Part shown: positions 16,181 to 24,450 of the stretch, one piece after another | Position numbering within the stretch: position 1 is the first letter of the stretch | How the letters are laid out: every line of letters starts with the position of its first letter | Assembly (NCBI GenBank): GCA_002373045.1 | Contig: DFHU01000073.1 | Location: 1-40,645, forward strand | Direction of reading: 5' to 3' | From: Pseudoselenomonas ruminantium | GTDB taxonomy: Bacteria > Bacillota > Negativicutes > Selenomonadales > Selenomonadaceae | Length of the DNA: 40,645 bases | The notes under the pieces: generated by a model | Database searches by the model: none | Seen by the model: only the letters and a program-made list of their open reading frames with translations | Told to the model about the DNA's origin: nothing | Position numbers and translations under genes: made by a program

Positions 16181-17127
16181 GATTCAGCCTCCAATACCTG
16201 CGTAATGGCGTTAATGAGGTCAAGGCGTGCTTCGGCACAGCTTTTTTCTATACTGCAGCCTGCCGCCCGCACATGACCGCCGCCACCAAACTGCAGGGCG
16301 ATTTTCGTCACATCAATCCCCTTGGAACGCAGGCTCACGCGGCAAAGCCCCGGTTCCTTTTCCTTCAGGGTAAAGGCGATATCCACGCCTTCAATGACCC
16401 GCACCATGCCGATAAGGCCTTCGGGGGCTTCATGCTCCTGTAGATCGGCATTGTTCAAGCAAATGCCGGCCACCTTGCCATCTGACAAGAGTTCAATCTT
16501 CTGCAGGGCAAAGGCCAGACTCTGTACTTCCGCAAAGGGGCGCTGTTCGAGCGCTTCCGAGATAACATGAGGCTGTGCACCGCAGGCGAGCAAAGCCGCT
16601 GCCACCCGCATCGTATTCGGGGTGGTATTGGAAAAGCGGAACCAGCCGGTATCCATCGCCAGCCCCGTATACAGACACATCGCCATCTCCTGCGTGCAGG
16701 GTGCGCCCAGTTCTTCAATTAATTGGTAAATGATTTCAGCAGTTGCAGCTGCATTTCCATCGAGATAGAGCTTATCGGCCTTTCCGTCATTGGTGATATG
16801 ATGGTCGATATTGAGGGTCGGCGCCTTTACCGCCTCGTTTACCCGGCCAATCCGGTCAAGGCTCACATCCACCGCCACCAAAAGGTCGGCGGGGATGTTT
16901 TGTCCTTCTTCCGGTTTCCCTATAAGCTCATATCCCGGCAGCACAGAAAATGCTGCCGGGATATCATCATCGATGAAAACCTGCACCTCCTTGCCCAAAA
17001 CCTTGAGCGCATGCATAAGCCCTAAGGAACTGCCGATGGCATCGCCATCGGGGTTCACATGGGCCGTAAGCACAATGCGTTCATGGGCTTTGAGTTCCGC
17101 TGCCGTTTCCGTCAATGAAATTTGCAT
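16177..17127 (-). CDS. nrnA: Bifunctional oligoribonuclease / PAP phosphatase (DHH family)
   Basis: Degrades short oligoribonucleotides and dephosphorylates pAp. The DHH domain has HVNPDGDAIGSSLG (23-36) and NIDHH; the DHHA1 domain ends with FGGGGHVRAAGCS. 316 residues is normal. It lies between rbfA and truB, the standard Firmicutes order, with a 5-base gap from rbfA and a 3-base overlap with truB. Confidence 0.95.
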   Translation of the reverse strand: MQISLTETAAELKAHERIVLTAHVNPDGDAIGSSLGLMHALKVLGKEVQVFIDDDIPAAFSVLPGYELIGKPEEGQNIPADLLVAVDVSLDRIGRVNEAVKAPTLNIDHHITNDGKADKLYLDGNAAATAEIIYQLIEELGAPCTQEMAMCLYTGLAMDTGWFRFSNTTPNTMRVAAALLACGAQPHVISEALEQRPFAEVQSLAFALQKIELLSDGKVAGICLNNADLQEHEAPEGLIGMVRVIEGVDIAFTLKEKEPGLCRVSLRSKGIDVTKIALQFGGGGHVRAAGCSIEKSCAEARLDLINAITQVLEAES

Positions 17128-17132
17128 TTGTT

Positions 17133-17519
17133 TTACTCCTCAGGTGCCGAATCTGCCGCTTTTGCTTCATCCTCGGCCTTGATTTTTAAGAGCAGTTCCT
17201 GGATATGCGCGCTGTAATCCAGCGACTTATCCAGCGCAAAGCTCAGTTCCGGAGTCACCCGCAGGCGAATCCGCTTGCCGATTTCCCGGCGGATAAAGCC
17301 CAGAGAACTATTCAGCCCCGACCAGCAGGCCTTCACCTGGGATTCACTTCCCATCAGGCTCACATAGACCTTGGCCTCCCGCAAATCCCCCGTGCATTCC
17401 ACGGAAGTTACGGTGACAAAGCCAATGCGGGGGTCTTTTAATTCCCGCAGGATAATCTGGCTGATTTCCTGCTTCATCAGTTCCTGAACTTTTTCCACGC
17501 GCAGCTGTCCCACAGTCAC
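17133..17519 (-). CDS. rbfA: 30S ribosome-binding factor A
   Basis: Late 30S assembly and cold-shock factor that binds 16S rRNA. The KH-like fold is marked by RVEKVQELMKQEISQII, LKDPRIGFVTVTSVE, AKVYVSLMG and RIRLRVTPELSFALD. 128 residues plus a short acidic tail. The start as given is GTG only 3 bases after AGGAGG; the next GTG at 17513 has better spacing (9 bases) and would remove two residues. Followed by nrnA after 5 bases. Confidence 0.96.
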   Translation of the reverse strand: MTVGQLRVEKVQELMKQEISQIILRELKDPRIGFVTVTSVECTGDLREAKVYVSLMGSESQVKACWSGLNSSLGFIRREIGKRIRLRVTPELSFALDKSLDYSAHIQELLLKIKAEDEAKAADSAPEE

Positions 17520-17547
17520 GCACCTCCTTCTACTTCTATGTCAGTCA

Positions 17548-20025
17548 TTATTCCTCGTTTTCTTTAGCAGCACGGGCTGCAGCTTCTTCCTGATGCCGTC
17601 TGGCGGCTTCTTTGTTGGCTTCATTGATATCCGTAGCGATTTCTTCCATGGTGTAGGCTTCGATGATATCACCTTCCTTGAAGTCGCGGTAATCAATGAT
17701 GGAAATACCGCATTCGTAACCGGCGGCTACTTCCTTCACTTCATCCTTGAAGCGGCGCAGCGAGTCAATCTCACCATCGAACACTTCGACATTGTCACGG
17801 ATAATGCGAATCTTGGAGTTGTTGAAAATCTTGCCTTCGAGAACGTAGGAACCGGCAACCAGCGCCTTGGAGAACTTCATAACCTGACGGATTTCTACGC
17901 GGCCCTGTACAACTTCCTTGTACTTGGGCTTGAGCATACCGCTCATAGCGTCCTTGACGTCATTGAGGGCATCATAGATGACGCGGTAAGTGCGGATATC
18001 CACATCTTCCGTATCCGCTACGCGGCGCGCATTGGCATCCGGACGCACGTTGAAGGCAATGATGATGGCATTGGAAGCCGAAGCCAGCATAACATCGGAT
18101 TCGTTTACGGCACCTACGCCGGAATGAACCACGCTGACGCGTACTTCGTCGTTCTTGTTGAGCTTTAAGAGCGAGCCGCAGAGTGCTTCGACAGAACCCT
18201 GTACGTCGGCCTTGACCACGATATTGAGGTCTTTGATTTCGCCTTCCTGAATCTGATGGAACAGGTCATCCAGGGAAACCTTCTTGCTCTTGATGAGGTT
18301 GGTGCGCTGACGTTCTACGCGGGCTTCCGCAATGGAACGCGCCTGTTTTTCTTCGAGCACGGCCAGAATATCGCCGGCAGCGGGCACATCATTGAGACCA
18401 AGAATCTCAACCGGCACGGACGGGCCGGCTTTCTTGACGTTGTTGCCACGGTCATCCACCATGGCACGAACCTTACCATAGGTCGTACCGCAGACAACCG
18501 AATCCCCGATGCGCAGGGTACCGTTCTGGACGAGTACCGTTGCCACCGTACCACGGCCCTTATCGAGCTTGGCCTCGATGATAACACCACGGGCATCGCG
18601 GTTCGGGTTAGCCTTGAGTTCTTCGACCTCGGCTACGAGCAGGACGTTTTCCAGGAGGTCATCAATACCAATCTGCTTTTTGGCCGATACGGGAACCATG
18701 ATGGTGTCGCCACCGTATTCTTCAGGGACAAGGTTGTGTTCCATAAGTTCCTGCTTCACGCGGTCCGGATTGGCGCCCGGCTTATCAATCTTGTTGACCG
18801 CCACAATGATGGGCACGTTGGCGGACTTGGCGTGGTTGATGGCTTCGATGGTCTGGGGCATAACGCCGTCATCGGCAGCAACAACGAGGATAGCAATATC
18901 CGTAATCTGAGCGCCGCGGGCACGCATAGCCGTGAACGCTTCATGACCCGGCGTATCGAGGAAGACAATCTTCTTGCCCTTGCAGTTTACCTGATAAGCA
19001 CCGATATGCTGGGTAATGCCGCCGGCTTCGTGCGCGGATACATGGGTATTGCGAATGCAGTCCAGAAGCGAAGTCTTACCATGGTCAACGTGACCCATAA
19101 CGGTAACAACCGGTGGACGCAGTTTCAGGGATTTCGGGTCATCCTCGATTTCGGGGATTTCCGTCGGGTCTGCATCTGGCGGCAGTTCTTCACAGGTTAC
19201 ACCGAATTCAGACGCCACGAGCGCTGCCGTATCAAAGTCGATTTCCTGATTGATGGTAGCCATTACGCCCATCATAAAGAGCTTCTTCACCACTTCGGCA
19301 GCGGTGTAGCTCATCTTGGATGCGAGATCCTTAACGGCAATCATTTCCGGCAGCTTGATGTGCTTCGGACGGGCAATTTCCATCTTCGGTGCCGGCTGCT
19401 GGTTGCCGCGCTTGTTGTTACGTCCCTTGCCGCCACGGCGGTCATTATTACGGCCATTCCGGTCATTGCGTTCATTCCGATCGTTACGGCCATTGTTTTT
19501 GCCGCCACGGCGGTCGTTACGGTCATTCTTGTCGTTGCGGTCGCGATTGTTCTTGTCGTTGCGGCTGCCGCGTTCACCACGACTGTCGTTGCGCTCATTC
19601 CGTTCATTATTATTGTTATTGCGCTCGTTATGACCGCCGCGATTGCCGCCTTCATGATTGCGGTTCTGGCCATTGCCATGATTATTACTGCCATTCTTGT
19701 GCTGGCCGTTTTCATGCTTTTCGTGGCTGCGGTTCGCGTTCTTATCTGCCGTTTTTGCCTTGGGAGCTTCTTTCACTTCTTTGACTTCCTTAACCTCTTT
19801 CACTTCTTTGGGCTGAGCTTTGAGCTTGCTGTCCTTCGCCGGAGCAGCCTTGGCAGCCGGAGCTGCGCCCTTGTTGTAATGCTTTTTCAGTGCTTCACGC
19901 TCAGCGTCACCGACACTGCTGAAATTATTTTTAACCTGGAAACCGCCTTTCTGCAGGACTTCCAGAACTTCTTTAGTTTCCTTGTTGAATTCTTTGGCCA
20001 ATTCATAAACTCTTATATTGGACAT
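17548..20025 (-). CDS. infB: Translation initiation factor IF-2
   Basis: GTPase that places fMet-tRNA on the 30S and promotes subunit joining. Order: an IF2N module (1-50, VYELAKEFNKETKEVLEVL), a low-complexity linker (about 50-205), a second IF2N module (KMSYTAAEVVKKLFMMGVMA), then the G domain near 310 (GHVDHGKTSLLD, DTPGHEAF, NKIDKPGANP), domain II, and the C-terminal fMet-binding domains. The linker has four or more KEV repeats, then a long stretch of Asn, Arg, Asp, Gly and His. GGGGGTGG lies 4 bases before the ATG. Same operon as nusA and rbfA. Confidence 0.98.
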   Translation of the reverse strand: MSNIRVYELAKEFNKETKEVLEVLQKGGFQVKNNFSSVGDAEREALKKHYNKGAAPAAKAAPAKDSKLKAQPKEVKEVKEVKEVKEAPKAKTADKNANRSHEKHENGQHKNGSNNHGNGQNRNHEGGNRGGHNERNNNNNERNERNDSRGERGSRNDKNNRDRNDKNDRNDRRGGKNNGRNDRNERNDRNGRNNDRRGGKGRNNKRGNQQPAPKMEIARPKHIKLPEMIAVKDLASKMSYTAAEVVKKLFMMGVMATINQEIDFDTAALVASEFGVTCEELPPDADPTEIPEIEDDPKSLKLRPPVVTVMGHVDHGKTSLLDCIRNTHVSAHEAGGITQHIGAYQVNCKGKKIVFLDTPGHEAFTAMRARGAQITDIAILVVAADDGVMPQTIEAINHAKSANVPIIVAVNKIDKPGANPDRVKQELMEHNLVPEEYGGDTIMVPVSAKKQIGIDDLLENVLLVAEVEELKANPNRDARGVIIEAKLDKGRGTVATVLVQNGTLRIGDSVVCGTTYGKVRAMVDDRGNNVKKAGPSVPVEILGLNDVPAAGDILAVLEEKQARSIAEARVERQRTNLIKSKKVSLDDLFHQIQEGEIKDLNIVVKADVQGSVEALCGSLLKLNKNDEVRVSVVHSGVGAVNESDVMLASASNAIIIAFNVRPDANARRVADTEDVDIRTYRVIYDALNDVKDAMSGMLKPKYKEVVQGRVEIRQVMKFSKALVAGSYVLEGKIFNNSKIRIIRDNVEVFDGEIDSLRRFKDEVKEVAAGYECGISIIDYRDFKEGDIIEAYTMEEIATDINEANKEAARRHQEEAAARAAKENEE

Positions 20026-20045
20026 TAATCCACCCCCGAATTATT

Positions 20046-20366
20046 TCATAGTGATTCCTCCATCAGCTGGCGAAGTTTTTTCGCAAAGCCATCGTCCAGT
20101 AATGCGGCGACAGCGCGGAAATCCTTGCCCAAACATCTGCCCAATGTCTCACGGTCGAGACAATCGGCATAGGGAATCGCGAATTTATCTGCTAATGTAA
20201 TAAAATTTTTCTTGCTTTCTTCAGCGGCATCACCAGCCAACAGGACAAGTACAGCCTGCTTTTTCTTCACAGCCTGTTCCACGGCAAATGCCCCGGAAAC
20301 AATACGGCCGGCCTTCTGTGCCATGCTCAAAAGGTTTGTGATGCGCTGTTCTTTAGGTTTAGCCAT
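20046..20366 (-). CDS. L7Ae/L30e/S12e-like RNA-binding protein (YlxQ type)
   Basis: 106-residue member of the L7Ae fold that binds kink-turn-like RNA. ITNLLSMAQKAGRIVSGAFAVEQAV and VLVLLAGDAAEESKKNF are typical of YlxQ, always found between ylxR and infB. The exact role is not established. It lies 2 bases after rnpM and 20 bases before infB; GAGGG lies ahead of the ATG. Confidence 0.9.
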   Translation of the reverse strand: MAKPKEQRITNLLSMAQKAGRIVSGAFAVEQAVKKKQAVLVLLAGDAAEESKKNFITLADKFAIPYADCLDRETLGRCLGKDFRAVAALLDDGFAKKLRQLMEESL

Positions 20367-20368
20367 AT

Positions 20369-20650
20369 TCAGCCCTCAGCCTTGGGCAGCTCATTTAACT
20401 GCTGCTCCAAAAGCTCATATACCGACTTATCTATCGGACTCTTAAAGGAACGCTCCAGCCCCTTGCTCTTGCGCGCAGCGGCAAAGCATTCCAGCTTCGG
20501 ACATATATAGGCGCCCCGTCCGGGCTTTTTCCCCGTGGCATCCACGGAAAATTCCCCTTCGGGACTGCGCACGATGCGGATGAGTTCTCTTTTGGGCTTT
20601 ACTTCCTGACACCCCAAACACATCCGCTGAGGAATCTTTTTGGTTTTCAC
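20369..20650 (-). CDS. rnpM: YlxR/DUF448 protein, RNase P modulator
   Basis: 93-residue basic RNA-binding protein. The DUF448 signature is intact: RMCLGCQEVKPKRELIRIVR, then GKKPGRGAYICP and a C-terminal helix. In B. subtilis this protein binds and modulates RNase P. The GTG at 20650 has GAGG nine bases upstream and lies 1 base past the nusA stop; an upstream in-frame ATG (20680) would overlap nusA by 29 bases and is less likely. Confidence 0.9.
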   Translation of the reverse strand: MKTKKIPQRMCLGCQEVKPKRELIRIVRSPEGEFSVDATGKKPGRGAYICPKLECFAAARKSKGLERSFKSPIDKSVYELLEQQLNELPKAEG

Positions 20651-20651
20651 C

Positions 20652-21788
20652 TTATTCACCCTCTGCGGTGAAAGCTTCATCGCTTTCCACTTCGACTACG
20701 TTCATGTTTTCGTCCAGTTCCTCATCGGCAGCCTGGCTCTCGCTCTTAATGTCGATTTTCCACCCCGTGAGCTTAGCGGCGAGACGGGCATTCTGACCTT
20801 CCTTGCCGATAGCCAGCGACAGCTGATAGTCGGGAACCACGACACGGGAAACCTTTTCGGCTTCGTTAACGGCAACGGACACCACCTTGGACGGGCTAAG
20901 GGCGTTGGCGATGAACTTCGCCGGGTCTTCGCTCCATTTTACGATATCGATTTTCTCGCTGCCCAATTCGTCAACGATGGCCTGCACGCGCATGCCGCGA
21001 TAGCCAACGCAGGAACCAACGGGATCCACGGATTCGTCCTTGGACCAAACGGCAATCTTGGAACGGTTGCCCGGTTCGCGGGCTACGGACTTGATTTCTA
21101 CAATGCCTTCCTGAATTTCCGGAACTTCCAGTTCAAAGAGACGCTTCAAGAGGCCCGGATGCGTACGGGATACCACAACCTGCGGGCCCTTGTTGGTCTT
21201 CTTGACTTCCACAATGAAAGCCTTGATACGGTCACCATGGCTGTAAGTTTCCGTCGGAATCTGTTCAGCCGGCGTCAGTACGGCTTCCGTCTTGCCAAGG
21301 TCGATGAACACATTGCGGTTTTCCACGCGCTGTACGAGGCCCGTGAGGATATCGCTTTCACGGCTCTGGAATTCTTCGTAAATCATGCCGCGTTCTGCTT
21401 CACGGATGCGCTGTACAACCACCTGCTTGGCCGTCTGCGCTGCCACACGACCAAAGTTGGCCGGCGTTACTTCGATTTCAATCACATCGCCCACTTCGTA
21501 TTCCGGACGAATGGTACGCGCCTGCGCCAAGGAAATTTCCGTGATTTCATCCTCGGTATCCTCCACAACGGTTTTCAAGGCATACACATGATAATGCCCC
21601 GTATCGCGGGACAGCGTAACACGAACATTCTGAGCCGAACCAAAGTTCCGCTTATAAGCGGTAATCAAGGCCTGCTCAATAGCCTCAAATAAAATTTCTT
21701 CATCAATGCTGCGCTCTCTGCTGAGTTCCCGCAGGGTTTCCAAAAACTCCTGCCCATTATCCTTTGCACGCGTTGTTTTTCTTGCCAA
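20652..21788 (-). CDS. nusA: Transcription termination/antitermination factor NusA
   Basis: Binds RNA polymerase and modulates pausing and termination. Order: N-terminal polymerase-binding domain (1-130), S1 domain (about 135-200, SDILTGLVQRVENRNVFIDLG), KH1 and KH2 (VGYRGMRVQAIVDELGSEKID; AIGKEGQNARLAAKLTGW), and a short acidic tail. No C-terminal repeats, as usual in Firmicutes. The start is TTG with GGGAGG nine bases upstream. Second gene of the rimP operon. Confidence 0.97.
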   Translation of the reverse strand: MARKTTRAKDNGQEFLETLRELSRERSIDEEILFEAIEQALITAYKRNFGSAQNVRVTLSRDTGHYHVYALKTVVEDTEDEITEISLAQARTIRPEYEVGDVIEIEVTPANFGRVAAQTAKQVVVQRIREAERGMIYEEFQSRESDILTGLVQRVENRNVFIDLGKTEAVLTPAEQIPTETYSHGDRIKAFIVEVKKTNKGPQVVVSRTHPGLLKRLFELEVPEIQEGIVEIKSVAREPGNRSKIAVWSKDESVDPVGSCVGYRGMRVQAIVDELGSEKIDIVKWSEDPAKFIANALSPSKVVSVAVNEAEKVSRVVVPDYQLSLAIGKEGQNARLAAKLTGWKIDIKSESQAADEELDENMNVVEVESDEAFTAEGE

Positions 21789-21824
21789 AACTATTTTCCT
21801 CCCAAATATATAAAGGCAACAGCC

Positions 21825-22280
21825 TTAAAAATCAATATGCAGGCGAATCTGCGCTGCCTTGCTGAGTTCGATGGTCAATTCATCATCCAAGGTAAATTTC
21901 TCGCCATCAAAGCCGGTCAATACACCCGTAAGATTCTTTTTGCCATCCATTGGCGCATAGAGAGTGACATCCACAGCCTTGCCCTGCTCCCGTACCAAAT
22001 CCCGGGGCTTTCTGAGTACCCTGTCAATGCCGGGCGACGATACTTCCAAAATATAGGCATCTGGAATGATATCCTTTTCATCCAGCATTACCTCCAGCTT
22101 TTCGCTAAGCTCCTGGCAATCCTCAATATCAATGCCGCCTTCTTTATCGATGTAGACACGCAGATAATAATCCGTATATTCCTTAACGTACTCCACATCC
22201 ACCAGTTCAATGACATCCTGACCGGTCAACAGTTCCTGCACCATGAGTTCCACGGATTCTTCAATATTCTTCGCTGCCAT
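21825..22280 (-). CDS. rimP: Ribosome maturation factor RimP
   Basis: 30S assembly factor. The 151-residue protein has the N-terminal domain with VDVEYVKEYTDYYLRVYIDKEGGI (here residues about 28-51), YILEVSSPGIDRVLRKPRD, and an SH3-like C-terminal domain. GGGAGGTGG lies before the ATG. First gene of the operon, behind a hairpin leader. Confidence 0.96.
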   Translation of the reverse strand: MAAKNIEESVELMVQELLTGQDVIELVDVEYVKEYTDYYLRVYIDKEGGIDIEDCQELSEKLEVMLDEKDIIPDAYILEVSSPGIDRVLRKPRDLVREQGKAVDVTLYAPMDGKKNLTGVLTGFDGEKFTLDDELTIELSKAAQIRLHIDF

Positions 22281-22321
22281 ACATCCACCTCCCTATCCGA
22301 TTTTGCATTCAAACATAAGAG

Positions 22322-22349
22322 TAAAGAGTGGGCTTGCACCCACTCTTTA
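22322..22349 (-). promoter_or_regulatory. 11-bp hairpin in the rimP leader
   Basis: TAAAGAGTGGG/CCCACTCTTTA with a 6-base loop, between promoter and rimP. It is not followed by a U tract, so it is not a simple terminator. I recall similar GAGTGGG/CCCACTC hairpins ahead of rimP-nusA in other Firmicutes; a role in feedback by NusA or RimP is speculation. Confidence 0.7.
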
Positions 22350-22377
22350 ACATAAGAATACTTAAATTAACTATTAA

Positions 22378-22406
22378 AGTATAGCACGCCTTCCACCCGC
22401 TGTAAA
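22378..22406 (-). promoter_or_regulatory. Promoter of the rimP-nusA-infB-ribF operon
   Basis: TTTACA (22401-22406), 17-base spacer, TATACT (22378-22383) with an extended TGC. It lies 18 bases beyond the stop of the EAL gene. Confidence 0.85.
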
Positions 22407-22423
22407 GGCTTTGCGGAATTTTT

Positions 22424-24370
22424 TTACTCAAGCCAGACATATCCGCGGTGTTCTTCCAGATAAGCCACCAACTCTTCCGCCGGCAAAGGCCGGGAAAAAT
22501 AGTAGCCCTGTTCATATTCACAGCCCATCTGTGCCAAGTGCTGCGCCATATGCTTATCCTCCACGCCTTCGATGATGATGGCCATGTGTTCCTCCTGGAA
22601 CATGCGAATAACGTGCAGAAGCATATTGCTGTTGCTGCGGAAATATGCCCAAACCAGCTGCATATCAATTTTCACCATCGCAAAGGGCAGCTGAATCACC
22701 CGCGTAATATTGGATGTACCTGCGCCAAAATCGTCGAGCAGAAAACTTACGCCGCAATTTTTCAAACGCTCCATCTGTTCCAGCAGGGATTCCATATCCC
22801 CAGTTGCCGATTCCGTAACCTCCAGGCGGATTTTATTCATGGAAATATGGTAACGGGAGGCCATACGCTCCAATTCATCCCCGAGATTATAGTTAAGACA
22901 CTGAGCCGGTGAAATATTGACCGTCAAAAAATCTATCCCCAACGCCTCAAGGTCATGATTGCTGATAAACTGACAGGTCTTGGCAAAAATCTGCCGTCCA
23001 AGTTCCATGATGTCGCCATCATTTTCCGCCAAAGGAATAAACTCCTGCGGCGGTATATAGCCAAGTTCCCCATCCTGCAGACGGGCCAGCACTTCCAAGG
23101 CACTTATGCGGTTTTCCCGGACACAGTATAGCGGCTGCAGGTGAATTTCCAGACTATTGTCCCGCAAAGCCCGGCCCAAGGCCGCACGGATTTTTTCCTG
23201 ACGCTTGATCTGCGCCTCCAACGCCTCGTCCACTGCGTACACCGTGGACATATCACGCCGGCGTACCTCGTTAAAGGCTTCCTCCAGACAAACCTCCACA
23301 TAGCGTTCATTCTTTTTCGGAATACCTTTGGAAATAAAGACCATATTTATGCCCAAAGGCACCTGAACCCCGCCGCTGTCTTCCCAGGGATAACGGAAGC
23401 GTTCGCTGATTTTCCGAGCCATCCCCTGCACATCAATATAGTCCAGAGTATGATTGAGCATTACAAACCGGCCATTGCCTAAATAGAATACATGGAAGCC
23501 CGAAAATTTGACATTGAGCCACTTCCCCGCGTCCAAGAGGCTTTTATACATCGTACTTGCTCCATAAAAGGTCTTAAACGATGCATAATTGCGAATCCCC
23601 ACGCCAAAGCAGGAAAACGGCTTGTCATAAAGAATCAGCTCCGACACCATTTCCGCAAAGGCCGCTTTATTGAACACATCCACCATCCGGTCCCGCAAGG
23701 AATCCGGATTCTGGGCAGTCAGATAAATAATGAGAATCGCCAGCAAGCTGAAAAAACTGGTCACGAGCGTATTCATAAAGGAATGACGCATAATAAGTCC
23801 CACAGCCAAAATCAGATTGCAGGAAAAAAGCCCTGTCTGCAGTCTGAGGGAAACGTCCTTGCGAAAATAAACAAGCAATACCAGCGAGGCGATGATATAA
23901 AACCAGGTACTGAAATAAATGGCATTATACCAACCGAGATTATGATACCCCGATACCGGATCCATCGTAAAAATCGTGCCCGCCCACGGGGTCACAATTG
24001 TCAGCAGGGATACCGCAATTGCCGGCAGTGCCATCCCCCAGATATAACGGCGTCCCCATTTTTTCGGGGCATCTACGACTTCGGAGGCATAATTAAACAG
24101 ACTCCAGCCGCGCACAATAAAGGCGATAAAATAGGCCATATTCAGCCCGTAGGATATGACCAGCGGATATTCCTCCCACACTTCATTGAGTTCACAGGAC
24201 AAAATATCCGTAATTGTCATGACCAGATTCATAATCATGACCAGCCAAAAGCTCCGGCTCTGCCGCGTAGGCAGCTGCTGCCGCTCCAGATAAACCATCA
24301 TCAGAATTAGTTGAACAGGGATTGTAGCCAAAGCGAAATCGTAATTGTAGTCACTAAGCCAATTCCACAT
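22424..24370 (-). CDS. Membrane GGDEF(degenerate)-EAL protein, probable cyclic-di-GMP phosphodiesterase
   Basis: 648 residues. About six or seven membrane helices (1-225) are followed by a GGDEF fold (about 230-385) whose signature is reduced to GNGRF, so diguanylate cyclase activity is not expected. The EAL domain (about 395-640) keeps the catalytic set: ALEVLARL, NISPAQ, LEVTESA, LLDDFGAG, VKID, IIEGVED and the QGYYFSRPLP end. It likely breaks down c-di-GMP in response to a membrane or periplasmic signal; the degenerate GGDEF may bind GTP as a regulator. GAGGGG seven bases before ATG 24370 sets the start, and that site lies in the 3' arm of a long hairpin shared with the gene upstream. No terminator is seen after it. 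Confidence 0.88.
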   Translation of the reverse strand: MWNWLSDYNYDFALATIPVQLILMMVYLERQQLPTRQSRSFWLVMIMNLVMTITDILSCELNEVWEEYPLVISYGLNMAYFIAFIVRGWSLFNYASEVVDAPKKWGRRYIWGMALPAIAVSLLTIVTPWAGTIFTMDPVSGYHNLGWYNAIYFSTWFYIIASLVLLVYFRKDVSLRLQTGLFSCNLILAVGLIMRHSFMNTLVTSFFSLLAILIIYLTAQNPDSLRDRMVDVFNKAAFAEMVSELILYDKPFSCFGVGIRNYASFKTFYGASTMYKSLLDAGKWLNVKFSGFHVFYLGNGRFVMLNHTLDYIDVQGMARKISERFRYPWEDSGGVQVPLGINMVFISKGIPKKNERYVEVCLEEAFNEVRRRDMSTVYAVDEALEAQIKRQEKIRAALGRALRDNSLEIHLQPLYCVRENRISALEVLARLQDGELGYIPPQEFIPLAENDGDIMELGRQIFAKTCQFISNHDLEALGIDFLTVNISPAQCLNYNLGDELERMASRYHISMNKIRLEVTESATGDMESLLEQMERLKNCGVSFLLDDFGAGTSNITRVIQLPFAMVKIDMQLVWAYFRSNSNMLLHVIRMFQEEHMAIIIEGVEDKHMAQHLAQMGCEYEQGYYFSRPLPAEELVAYLEEHRGYVWLE

Positions 24371-24372
24371 AA

Positions 24373-24431
24373 AAATTCCCCTCGCCATTAAATCATATTT
24401 TTATAATCTATGATTTCGCCAAGGGGAATTT
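24373..24431 (-). promoter_or_regulatory. Nested hairpin: transporter terminator and cover of the EAL ribosome binding site
   Basis: Outer arms AAATTCCCC (minus strand, 24423-24431) and GGGGAATTT (24373-24381) pair over 9 bp; inner arms AAATCATA/TATGATTT (24409-24416 with 24390-24397) pair over 8 bp. The structure ends GGGGAATTTTTATG, where GGGG is the Shine-Dalgarno and ATG is the EAL start. It can act as a terminator for the transporter transcript and would mask the EAL start in any read-through RNA. Confidence 0.7.
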
Positions 24432-24450
24432 AATTTCCTGCTATTAATAT

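Noticed and set aside
19400..19720. Short near-repeats resembling a CRISPR or tandem array
   Set aside because: They are codon repeats of the Asn/Arg/Asp linker in infB; no regular repeat-spacer pattern.
18256..20028. Long open frame on the plus strand (about 590 codons) opposite infB
   Set aside because: It mirrors the infB frame, gives a low-complexity Val/Ile/Ala product from the repeated linker, and has no ribosome binding site. infB is certain.
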